From the NCBI GenBank assembly GCA_049426725.1, contig JBMSYN010000035.1, positions 1 to 8,001 on the forward strand: DNA of 8,001 nt. Reading direction: 5' to 3'. How positions within the stretch are numbered: position 1 is the stretch's first letter; the number at the start of each line of letters is the position of its first letter. Source of the stretch: UBA961 sp049426725. GTDB lineage: Bacteria > Bacteroidota > Ignavibacteria > Kapaibacteriales > UBA961. A program made the translations under genes and the position numbers. Under the pieces are notes generated by a model. That model saw nothing but the letters and a program-made list of their open reading frames with translations. It was not told where the DNA came from and did no database searches. Positions 1 to 6,260 of the stretch are shown here, in pieces.

Positions 1-54
1 AGCTCTCCCAAGTCATTTAGCTCTCCCAAGTCATTTAGCTCTCCCAAGTCATTT
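1..54. repeat. Tandem array, three perfect 18-bp units
   Basis: Three identical head-to-tail copies of AGCTCTCCCAAGTCATTT lie at 1-18, 19-36 and 37-54. The first copy begins at base 1, so the array may continue outside the window. Each unit contains GCTCTCC, the same heptamer that forms one arm of the palindrome just downstream (57-82), and both share an AAGTC core, so the two elements look related. The array overlaps the maf gene, whose stop codon (49-51, minus strand) lies in the third unit. No open reading frame depends on the array apart from that stop. It is probably a non-coding dispersed repeat; its function is unknown. Confidence 0.9.
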
Positions 55-651
55 ACGCTCTCCGAGCGAAGTCGAGGAGAGCATACCATATAACTTCTCA
101 AGCGGAAGCCCCACAACATTATAATAACAACCATTGATTTTTGAAACAAATACTGCCCCATAATCCTCTTGAATACCATAAGCTCCTGCTTTATCCATTG
201 GAGAACCCGAAGCGATATAATCCCAAATTTCTTTTTCTTCCAATTCCCTAAAATAGACTTCAGTTCTCTGTACTTCAGAAACAATTCTGCCTGTATGTGA
301 TTCCACAAGCGTGATGCCTGTGAATACCTCATGCATGCGATTGCTGAGTTGTTTCAGCATGGCATAAGCTTCATCCGGATTGGCAGGCTTATTCAAAATC
401 CTGCCATCAATAACAACGATAGTATCAGCTCCAAGAATAATTGCTTTGGCACCGCCAATTTCTTCGCGGATATACAATGCCTTTCTTTCCGATAATTCTC
501 GGACATAATCTACAGGCGTAAGCGTGAGTGAAACGGCATCTTCGTCAATATCAGCCGGTAAAACACTGAAGTCAAGTCCGATTTGACTCAATAATTGTCT
601 TCTTCGCGGTGACTGCGAAGCCAAAATCAAAGGAAATGGAAGTTGTAACAT
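49..651 (-). CDS. maf: Maf-family nucleoside triphosphate pyrophosphatase
   Basis: A 200-residue cytoplasmic Maf/YhdE-type enzyme, a family that hydrolyses non-canonical or excess nucleoside triphosphates to the monophosphate and pyrophosphate and is tied to septum control in Bacillus. Visible motifs, in order: ASQSPRR (residues 11-17, phosphate-binding loop), GADTIV (74-79) with the metal/catalytic Asp76, KP at 88-89, TG at 111-112, and DKAGAYGIQ (153-161). The last motif is of the YhdE type (dTTP/UTP-preferring in characterised members) rather than the YceF type. I chose ATG at 649-651 because GAGGAT lies 8 nt upstream and the protein then begins just before the family core; a TTG at 667-669 would add six residues but has no usable ribosome-binding site. 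The conserved fold ends near GLPLEKLYGML; the last nine residues (SSTSLGERK and the preceding codon boundary) come from the palindrome at 57-82. It is divergently transcribed from the PlsY-like gene. Confidence 0.93.
   Translation of the reverse strand: MLQLPFPLILASQSPRRRQLLSQIGLDFSVLPADIDEDAVSLTLTPVDYVRELSERKALYIREEIGGAKAIILGADTIVVIDGRILNKPANPDEAYAMLKQLSNRMHEVFTGITLVESHTGRIVSEVQRTEVYFRELEEKEIWDYIASGSPMDKAGAYGIQEDYGAVFVSKINGCYYNVVGLPLEKLYGMLSSTSLGERK
57..82. repeat. Palindromic repeat (7-bp arms, 12-nt loop)
   Basis: GCTCTCC at 57-63 is the exact reverse complement of GGAGAGC at 76-82, with the 12-base spacer GAGCGAAGTCGA between them. A transcript of either strand could fold into a GC-rich stem-loop. 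On the minus strand it directly follows the conserved end of maf and could slow or stop transcription of that gene, but there is no adjacent run of U, so it is not a classic intrinsic terminator. It resembles dispersed palindromes seen at gene ends in Bacteroidota-like genomes; that comparison is from memory. It is translated as the last residues of Maf. Confidence 0.8.
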
Positions 652-773
652 CAAAATATCCTCGATCAATCCTTTTGCAATGAGGCATCATACCCAAAAA
701 CTGCTTCTAAATTCGTAATTTGAGACCATTCAAGAACACACTTTTCATCTCATCGAATTTCGGAATTGCATTC

Positions 774-1364
774 GTGAATGTCATCGAATTACTCATGATG
801 CCTGGCATAGGCATGATCTTCGGCGCAATTCCGATTGAAGATCTGATCAGAAAAAGAAATCGTTTTGAAGCTTTGACAATAAAACAATCTTTCAGTGCTC
901 AAGTAGTACATGCCGGACTTTCCATGATTGCAGCATTTATTGGCATGATGATTTTCGGTACATTCTCCGCTGCGGCAATTGGAGCGGCAATGACAACGCT
1001 ATTCAGTGCATTCAATCCATTTGCTCGATTCAGACATTCAGGCATCGGATCTGCATTCGGTGCTGCTCTAGCGGTAAGTCCTTTTCCTATTGTACTCTTT
1101 GCCTTGATGTATGCCACAGGTTATGGAGTGCTTGGAAAAAAACATGCAATCGGTATGATGAGTGGAATTCTGGGAACAATGCTTCTTGCACCCACAACTC
1201 CTCATACAATTCTCAAAGCATTTGAATTCATTCCATTTCGAGACATATCGGAACATTCAATCTTTGTTATTGTATTGGGCTTGACATTATTCATGAAATG
1301 TTTGCCCGATATTCGCATTGTGATTCTCGATGCAATGAAAGAGAATTATTCAGATGAAGATTGA
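774..1364 (+). CDS. PlsY-like multi-pass membrane protein lacking the acyltransferase motifs
   Basis: A hydrophobic protein of 196 residues from this GTG start (V19 of a longer frame opening with TTG at 720). About five membrane segments are visible (roughly residues 4-20, 45-64, 101-116, 124-140, 162-176). Its layout follows PlsY, the inner-membrane acyl-phosphate:glycerol-3-phosphate acyltransferase that starts phospholipid synthesis: GAIP after the first helix matches the GSIP of PlsY, and FARFRHSGIGSAFGAALA (83-100) aligns by eye with the region containing FKGGKGVATALG. The signature parts are absent, however: there is no SGNxGATN loop, HSGIGS replaces GGKGVA, and PDIR near 178 replaces the HRxNI element. 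Activity as an acyltransferase is therefore doubtful; it may be a diverged paralogue with another role. The GTG start places GAIP about 16 residues in, as in PlsY; the TTG has no ribosome-binding site, and the start remains uncertain. The frame is intact. The stop abuts that of the convergent lipoprotein gene. Confidence 0.7.
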   Translation: MNVIELLMMPGIGMIFGAIPIEDLIRKRNRFEALTIKQSFSAQVVHAGLSMIAAFIGMMIFGTFSAAAIGAAMTTLFSAFNPFARFRHSGIGSAFGAALAVSPFPIVLFALMYATGYGVLGKKHAIGMMSGILGTMLLAPTTPHTILKAFEFIPFRDISEHSIFVIVLGLTLFMKCLPDIRIVILDAMKENYSDED

Positions 1365-1673
1365 TTATTTGTCAATTGGAAGTCTTTTCACCCGAATGCG
1401 TGTATGTACTGTATCCATGATTGCCCGAAGTTTTTCCGGCTTTTGTGAATATGAAATGAACATTCGACGAAACTCGGGTTCATCCATGCCGCTTTCTTTG
1501 ATAATTCGCATAACTTCCGCATTTCCCTTTGTTGTATCGGGAAACTTCTCTCGAGCAATCAAGATGCGAGCATAAGTTTGTGCAAATACTTCATCTGTAG
1601 CATCCCAATCGCCAAAACAGGATGTAAGAAGGAACATTTGAAAGAATAGTGAAATGAGGAATGTAAATCTCAT
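1365..1673 (-). CDS. Small lipoprotein, DUF4296-like
   Basis: A 102-residue protein with a lipoprotein signal peptide: MRF, a hydrophobic stretch to about residue 15, then the lipobox LTSC with Cys19 as the predicted lipidated residue. The mature part (about 83 residues) is charged and apparently helical. A pattern in which YARILIAREKFPD (34-46) is followed by NAEVMRIIKESGMDEPEF (51-68) and a segment ending in KLRAIMDTVHTRI (81-93) recalls the small DUF4296 lipoproteins of Bacteroidota; I recognise this by pattern only. The function is unknown; it would sit anchored in the inner or outer membrane facing the periplasm. The ATG at 1671-1673 is supported by GAGG five to six bases upstream. It is transcribed away from aspS, with 74 bp between the two starts, and its stop (TAA) abuts the TGA of the PlsY-like gene with no spacer. 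Confidence 0.8.
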   Translation of the reverse strand: MRFTFLISLFFQMFLLTSCFGDWDATDEVFAQTYARILIAREKFPDTTKGNAEVMRIIKESGMDEPEFRRMFISYSQKPEKLRAIMDTVHTRIRVKRLPIDK

Positions 1674-1747
1674 TGTTGCCTCTAATTATTGATCATTAGC
1701 ATTAAACTACGAACTTGAAATGACATTATATTTACCTTGGTTTTGAT

Positions 1748-3529
1748 ATGGCCTTTACTCAAAGAACTGTGAATTGCGGAGTTTTACGACCTGAACATGC
1801 AGGCAATCAAGTTGTCCTGAATGGATGGGTGCATAAACGCAGAGATTTTGGAAGTGTGACTTTCCTTGATATACGCGATCGATATGGCATTACGCAAGCA
1901 GTCGTGGAACGTGAAACAATGCCCGAAGTGGGAGAGATTGCCAAAGAGCTTCGCCATGAATTTGTTGTCGCAATCAAAGGCACTGTTCGCATGCGCGAAA
2001 ATCCAAATCCAAATATTCCAACGGGTCTCATCGAAGTTCTTACAGATCATATGGAAATCATTTCTCGTTCCGAAGTACCCATCTTTGAAATCAATGATGA
2101 GAATCTTGCCGGTGAAGAACTACGCTTGAAATATCGCTATCTCGATTTGCGCAGACCAAGTTTGCAAAAAAACTTCATCACGAGAAATAAACTCTATCAA
2201 CTCACACATCGCTTCTTTGCAGAGAATGATTTTCTTGAGGTGGAAACACCCATCCTCACAAAATCCACACCGGAAGGTGCTCGTGATTATCTAGTGCCAA
2301 GTCGTGTGCATAATGGCATGTTCTATGCTCTTCCGCAATCACCTCAATTGTATAAACAACTCTTGATGGTTTCAGGATTCGATCGCTATATGCAAATCGT
2401 CAAATGCTTTCGCGATGAAGATTTGCGAGCCGATAGACAACCGGAATTCACTCAGATCGATGTTGAGATGTCATTCATCGAACAGGATAATATCATTGCT
2501 TTAACTGAATCATTCATCAAATTGGTGTGGAAAGAAATTTTGGAGATTGATATTCCGAATGTATTTCCGCGCATGAGCTTTCATGAAGCAATGTCACGCT
2601 TTGGTAGTGATAAGCCCGATCTTCGTTTTGGATTGGAACTCAAAAACATCACTTCAATCGTAAGCAATACAGAGTTTAAAGTATTCAATGATGCACTTGC
2701 ATTGAAAGAAGGATCCATCATAGCGCTCAATGCAAAAGGTTGTGGTGCATTCTCACGCAAACAACTTGATGAACTTACTGATTATGCAAAGAAATATGGT
2801 GCGGGTGGACTCGCCTATTTGAAATGGTCTTCTGAAGGTGAATTACAATCACCAATTCAGAAATTCTTGAGTGAAGAACATATTTCATCAATCAAGCAAG
2901 AACTGAATGTTCAGAATGGAGATCTTGTACTCATCACTGTTGGTGAATGGGAAAGAGCATGTACCATTGCGGGTGCTCTCAGACTTGAAATTGCCCGTCG
3001 TTCCGGCATCATGGATTCAGTTAAATCTGACTTCTCTTTCTCTTGGATTACCGAGTTTCCACTGCTTGAATATTCTCCTGAAGAAGATCGCTATATCGCA
3101 AGACATCATCCATTTACTGCTCCAATGAATGAAGACAATCATTTACTGGAATCAGCTCCTGAAAAAGCTCGTGCTAAAGCGCATGATCTTGTGATCAATG
3201 GATATGAAGTGGCAGGCGGAAGTATCCGTATCCATCAAAATGAAATACAGCAACGCATGTTTGATTTGCTCGGATTTTCGAGAGAAGAAGCAGAAACAAA
3301 ATTTGGTTTTCTTCTCAGCGCCTTGCAATATGGCGCGCCCCCACATGGCGGCATAGCTTTCGGATTTGATCGCTTGTCCATGTTGCTTTCAGGCACCGAA
3401 AATATTCGCGATGTGATTGCATTTCCAAAAACCACCAGCGCACTTGCATTGATGGAACAATGTCCAAGTCCCGTTGCCAATGCACAATTGGATGAATTGG
3501 GCATTGCACTCGCAAAAGGAAAATCATAG
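1748..3529 (+). CDS. aspS: Aspartyl-tRNA synthetase
   Basis: A full-length bacterial-type class II synthetase (593 residues, close to the family's usual 585-600) that charges tRNA-Asp with aspartate in the cytoplasm. N-terminal OB-fold anticodon-binding domain (about 1-110) with GWVHKRRDFGS (26-36); YLDLRRP (131-137); QSPQLYKQLLM (197-207); class II motif 2 from FRDEDLRADR to the QPEFTQ that follows (221-236); the bacterial GAD insertion at about 290-410; NGYEVAGGS (484-492); and motif 3 GIAFGFDRLSMLL (535-547) with the ATP-binding Arg542. Phe34 occupies the position where tRNA-discriminating enzymes such as that of E. coli carry Leu and known non-discriminating ones carry His, so the specificity cannot be read from that residue. 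The ATG at 1748 gives the expected N-terminus although no good Shine-Dalgarno sequence precedes it. It is first in a tightly packed four-gene unit; its TAG shares one base with the GTG of the next gene. Confidence 0.98.
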   Translation: MAFTQRTVNCGVLRPEHAGNQVVLNGWVHKRRDFGSVTFLDIRDRYGITQAVVERETMPEVGEIAKELRHEFVVAIKGTVRMRENPNPNIPTGLIEVLTDHMEIISRSEVPIFEINDENLAGEELRLKYRYLDLRRPSLQKNFITRNKLYQLTHRFFAENDFLEVETPILTKSTPEGARDYLVPSRVHNGMFYALPQSPQLYKQLLMVSGFDRYMQIVKCFRDEDLRADRQPEFTQIDVEMSFIEQDNIIALTESFIKLVWKEILEIDIPNVFPRMSFHEAMSRFGSDKPDLRFGLELKNITSIVSNTEFKVFNDALALKEGSIIALNAKGCGAFSRKQLDELTDYAKKYGAGGLAYLKWSSEGELQSPIQKFLSEEHISSIKQELNVQNGDLVLITVGEWERACTIAGALRLEIARRSGIMDSVKSDFSFSWITEFPLLEYSPEEDRYIARHHPFTAPMNEDNHLLESAPEKARAKAHDLVINGYEVAGGSIRIHQNEIQQRMFDLLGFSREEAETKFGFLLSALQYGAPPHGGIAFGFDRLSMLLSGTENIRDVIAFPKTTSALALMEQCPSPVANAQLDELGIALAKGKS

Positions 3530-4581
3530 TGAAGCGCATCATTGCTATAGTGTTTGGAATACTTGTGCTAGGTTTGATCATCTTCTTCAAACCTGCAGGA
3601 AAAACCGCACCCAAAGGACTTGGTGGTGCACCAAAAGCTCCGATTGCTGTAACATATGCAATTGTACGCGACACCATGTTCACTCGTTCAATCATCGTGA
3701 CCGGAAATCTTGCTCCCCACGACATGGTTCGCATCGCCCCCGAAATTGCCGGTCGAATCATATCGCTCTCTTTCACTGAAGGCGCAAGAATTTCTCAAGG
3801 TCAAGTCATTGCCAAACTTGATGATTCAGAATTACAAGCTCAATTGACAAAACTGAAAGCATTATTGGCTCTTGCAGAAACAAATGCAAAACGCGAAAAG
3901 TCTTTATTGCTCGGCGGTGGAACTAGTCAGGAACTATTTGAAAGAGCAGAAAATAATGTCACTACAATTCTTGCAGATATCGCAGTCGTAAAATCAGCAA
4001 TCGCAAAAACTTCAATCAAAGCACCATTTTCCGGAACAATTGGCATCAAGCAATTGAGCAAAGGAAGTTATGTATCACCTGGTTCGGTGATTACAGAACT
4101 TGTCAATACACAGCCGATTCGCATTGAAGCATCAATTCCGGAGCGACATGGCATGCATCTGAAAAAAGGAATGACAATTCAATTCCGTCAAGCCGGTGAT
4201 GCAACAATGCATGAAGCTGTGATACATGCGATCAATCCTTTGATTGACAATACAACAAGAACTATTGGCATTGTTGCTTTGAATAAGAATCTTCGAAATG
4301 AATTTAAACCCGGTGCATTTGCAGAAGTTATTCTTCCGATGTCGAATCCCGAACCGGCAATTCTCATTCCAAATGAAGCAGCAGTTCCCGATATTCGTGG
4401 CCAACGAGTATTTATACTCCGAAATGGCAAGGCAATCCCTCAACCGATAGTAACAGGCATGAGAACAGATGCCTCTCTTGAAATTCTCAAAGGAATTTCC
4501 ATCGGTGATTCACTCATCATCAGCGGTGCATCACTTGTAAAACCAAATGCACCTGTCAAAGCCAAACCACATCAGAATTGA
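3529..4581 (+). CDS. RND efflux periplasmic adaptor subunit (HlyD/AcrA family)
   Basis: A 350-residue membrane-fusion protein, the periplasmic adaptor that links an inner-membrane RND pump to an outer-membrane channel. An N-terminal membrane anchor (about residues 4-20) is followed by a Gly/Pro/Ala-rich linker (24-39). The first lipoyl half spans about 66-99, with PEIAGRI and a GARISQGQVIAKLDDSEL run. The alpha-helical hairpin (about 100-160) is short, and the second lipoyl half is at 161-193 (SIKAPFSGTIG and GSYVSPGSVI). A beta-barrel follows (about 195-270) and then a membrane-proximal domain (about 275-337) with IPNEAAV. No lipobox Cys is seen, so it is anchored by the helix. The GTG start overlaps the aspS stop (TAGTG) and has AAAGGA eight bases upstream. 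No RND pump or outer-membrane factor gene lies beside it, which is unusual. The substrate is unknown. Confidence 0.9.
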   Translation: MKRIIAIVFGILVLGLIIFFKPAGKTAPKGLGGAPKAPIAVTYAIVRDTMFTRSIIVTGNLAPHDMVRIAPEIAGRIISLSFTEGARISQGQVIAKLDDSELQAQLTKLKALLALAETNAKREKSLLLGGGTSQELFERAENNVTTILADIAVVKSAIAKTSIKAPFSGTIGIKQLSKGSYVSPGSVITELVNTQPIRIEASIPERHGMHLKKGMTIQFRQAGDATMHEAVIHAINPLIDNTTRTIGIVALNKNLRNEFKPGAFAEVILPMSNPEPAILIPNEAAVPDIRGQRVFILRNGKAIPQPIVTGMRTDASLEILKGISIGDSLIISGASLVKPNAPVKAKPHQN

Positions 4582-4582
4582 C

Positions 4583-4996
4583 ATGGAAACAATGAAGTAT
4601 TTCACACCCGAAGAAGCAAATCGAACTTTACCACTTGTTCGCAGCATTGTTTCAGATATTCTGCGCATTGGTTCGCAATTGCGAAATAGAATTTCAGACA
4701 TCATGGAAAAAGGCGAAGATCCGAGAAAAGATGAGCATTGCATGGCTTTTTCGGATACACTCAAAGAATTACATGCAGAACTTGAAGAGCTTGGTTGTGA
4801 ATATAAAGATTGGAACTTCAATATAGGGCTTGTTGATTTTCCTGCAATCATAGAAGGTCGTGAAGTATTATTATGCTGGCGAAGTGATGAAGATAATATC
4901 ACGCATTATCATGGATATCTGGAAGGATATGCAGGAAGAAAAACTCTACCCTTATCCTATCTATTTGAAGGTACAAGTACAGAGGATTCAGAATGA
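4583..4996 (+). CDS. DUF2203 family protein
   Basis: A 137-residue soluble protein of the DUF2203 family, whose biochemical role is not known to me. The family pattern is clear: YFTPEEANRTLPLVR near the start (6-20), a helical segment rich in charged residues (about 21-70), then ELGCEYKD (69-76), GLVDFPA (82-88), LLCWR (96-100) and YHGYLEGYAGR (109-119). There is no signal peptide or membrane segment. I chose ATG 4583, one base after the adaptor's stop, which suggests coupled translation. ATG 4592 (giving MKYFTPEEAN) is equally typical of the family, and ATG 4547 would overlap the adaptor by 35 bp and add a non-conserved stretch. None has a strong ribosome-binding site. Its stop overlaps the next start as ATGA. 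Confidence 0.85.
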   Translation: METMKYFTPEEANRTLPLVRSIVSDILRIGSQLRNRISDIMEKGEDPRKDEHCMAFSDTLKELHAELEELGCEYKDWNFNIGLVDFPAIIEGREVLLCWRSDEDNITHYHGYLEGYAGRKTLPLSYLFEGTSTEDSE

Positions 4997-6195
4997 GTCA
5001 AACATTCATTGAACGCGAACATGAAGTGATGTTCCAGAATTATCGTCGCTTGCCAATTGAAATATCCAAAGCAATCGGTAGTGAAATCTTTGATACTTCC
5101 GGCAAGCGTTATTTGGATTTTTTGAGTGGGATTGCAGTGAATGCACTTGGTCATTCCCATCCACGCATCATCAAAGCAATTCAAGAGCAAGCAGAAAAAT
5201 ATCTTCATGTTTCAAATTTCTTTTATCAAGAACCTCAAATCAAGCTTTCCGAGCTTATCACGGAAAAGAGCGGATATGATCGCGTGTATTTCAGCAATTC
5301 TGGCGCTGAAAGTTTTGAAGGTGCCATCAAACTTGCTCGACTTTGGGGTACTGAACATGGCAAGCATCAGATGATAGCATTCGAGGGTGGATTTCATGGA
5401 AGAACCTATGGCGCTCTCAGTTTGATGAATAAACCGCTCTATAAAGATGGCATGGGACCATTCCTTCCCAATATGAGCATCATTCCTTTCAATGATGTAC
5501 AAGCTCTCCGTTCTTCTGTGAATGAAAATACTTGTGCCATAGCACTTGAATTTCTCCAGGGTGAGGGTGGCATCACGCATGCAGAGCCAGAATTTGTTAC
5601 CGAACTCATGAATCTCAAGGAAGAGTTCAATTTTCTGATCATAGCCGATGAAGTGCAATCCGGTATCGGCCGCACGGGATCACTCTTTTTCTTCGAAAAG
5701 TACCTCATAAAACCTGATATCATTGTCCTCGCAAAAGGAATTGGCGGAGGATTACCTCTTGGAGCAATCGTCACGACCAATGATTTGGCGAAATTAGTCG
5801 ATAAAGGCCGTCATGGTACAACTTATGGTGGTAATTCCCTTGCCTGTGCTGCTGGGATCGTGGTCATGGAGGAATTATATGCCGGTATTATGGCAAATGC
5901 TCGTGAAATGGGGTGTTATTTGAAAGAAACACTCTATGAAATCAAGGAGGAATTTCCTGAATATATCAAGGAAATACGGGGTTGTGGCTGCATGCAGGGC
6001 GTCGTTTTAACCTTCGAATCAGCCATTTTGGTGGAAGAGTTGCTCAAAAATGCCATCATAGCCAATGCAACATCCGTGAATATACTTCGAATCTTGCCAC
6101 CCCTCACGATTGGCAAAAAGGAGATTGATGAATTTGGGGCGGGGCTAAGGCAATCCATGCAAAACCTTATTGCGAAGGGCATTTCCAAGGGATAA
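4993..6195 (+). CDS. argD: Class-III aminotransferase, acetylornithine aminotransferase-like
   Basis: A 400-residue PLP-dependent enzyme of the ArgD type, which converts N-acetylglutamate 5-semialdehyde plus glutamate to N-acetylornithine in arginine synthesis (some members also act in lysine synthesis). Motifs: FLSGIAVNALGHSHP (43-57), FSNSGAES (100-107, phosphate-binding loop), FHGRTYGALS (134-143), EFLQGEGG (186-193), ADEVQSGIGRTGS (218-230) with Asp219 for the pyridine nitrogen, LAKGIGGGLPLGA (246-258) with the Schiff-base lysine Lys248, and GTTYGGNSLACAAG (275-288). The length is normal. ATG 4993 overlaps the DUF2203 stop (ATGA) and has AGAGG seven bases upstream. No other arg genes are in the window, so the precise substrate is inferred from family; ornithine- or 4-aminobutyrate-type relatives are less likely given the motif spelling. 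It is the last gene of the packed unit. Confidence 0.9.
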   Translation: MSQTFIEREHEVMFQNYRRLPIEISKAIGSEIFDTSGKRYLDFLSGIAVNALGHSHPRIIKAIQEQAEKYLHVSNFFYQEPQIKLSELITEKSGYDRVYFSNSGAESFEGAIKLARLWGTEHGKHQMIAFEGGFHGRTYGALSLMNKPLYKDGMGPFLPNMSIIPFNDVQALRSSVNENTCAIALEFLQGEGGITHAEPEFVTELMNLKEEFNFLIIADEVQSGIGRTGSLFFFEKYLIKPDIIVLAKGIGGGLPLGAIVTTNDLAKLVDKGRHGTTYGGNSLACAAGIVVMEELYAGIMANAREMGCYLKETLYEIKEEFPEYIKEIRGCGCMQGVVLTFESAILVEELLKNAIIANATSVNILRILPPLTIGKKEIDEFGAGLRQSMQNLIAKGISKG

Positions 6196-6199
6196 AATC

Positions 6200-6231
6200 T
6201 TTGGTCAAATGGCGTATTTCCCGTATTTTCG
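6200..6231 (+). promoter_or_regulatory. Possible Bacteroidota-type promoter upstream of ffh
   Basis: The 65-bp gap between argD and the ffh ATG contains TTTG (6200-6203) and, 20 bases on, TATTTTCG (6224-6231). This matches the Bacteroidota sigma-A consensus TTTG with TAnnTTTG at all but one fixed base, with suitable spacing. The match is short and could be chance, and the organism's promoter type is itself inferred. Confidence 0.22.
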
Positions 6232-6260
6232 TGGCTCACTGATTGTCACATGGCATTACT

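Noticed and set aside
1..54. CRISPR array
   Set aside because: The 18-bp units are directly adjacent with no spacers, so this is a simple tandem repeat.
720..773. N-terminal 18-residue extension of the PlsY-like gene from a TTG start
   Set aside because: There is no ribosome-binding site, and the extension places GAIP much further from the N-terminus than in PlsY. It cannot be excluded, so the alternative is mentioned in the gene entry.
1674..1747. Promoter between the lipoprotein gene and aspS
   Set aside because: AT-rich hexamers such as TATATT (1727-1732) occur, but no correctly spaced -35 or -33 partner was found for either direction, so no promoter is called although one probably exists here.
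3315..3776. Minus-strand open frame of about 150 codons across the aspS-adaptor junction
   Set aside because: It lies wholly opposite two clearly conserved genes and shows no recognisable domain; it is a shadow frame.
5212..5658. Minus-strand open frame opposite argD
   Set aside because: It is antisense to strongly conserved aminotransferase motifs, with no protein features of its own.
5640..6195. Apparent rise in GGG runs in the 3' half of argD
   Set aside because: Counting by eye shows only a modest difference from the 5' half, and the protein motifs are continuous; this is not enough to claim recombination or transfer.
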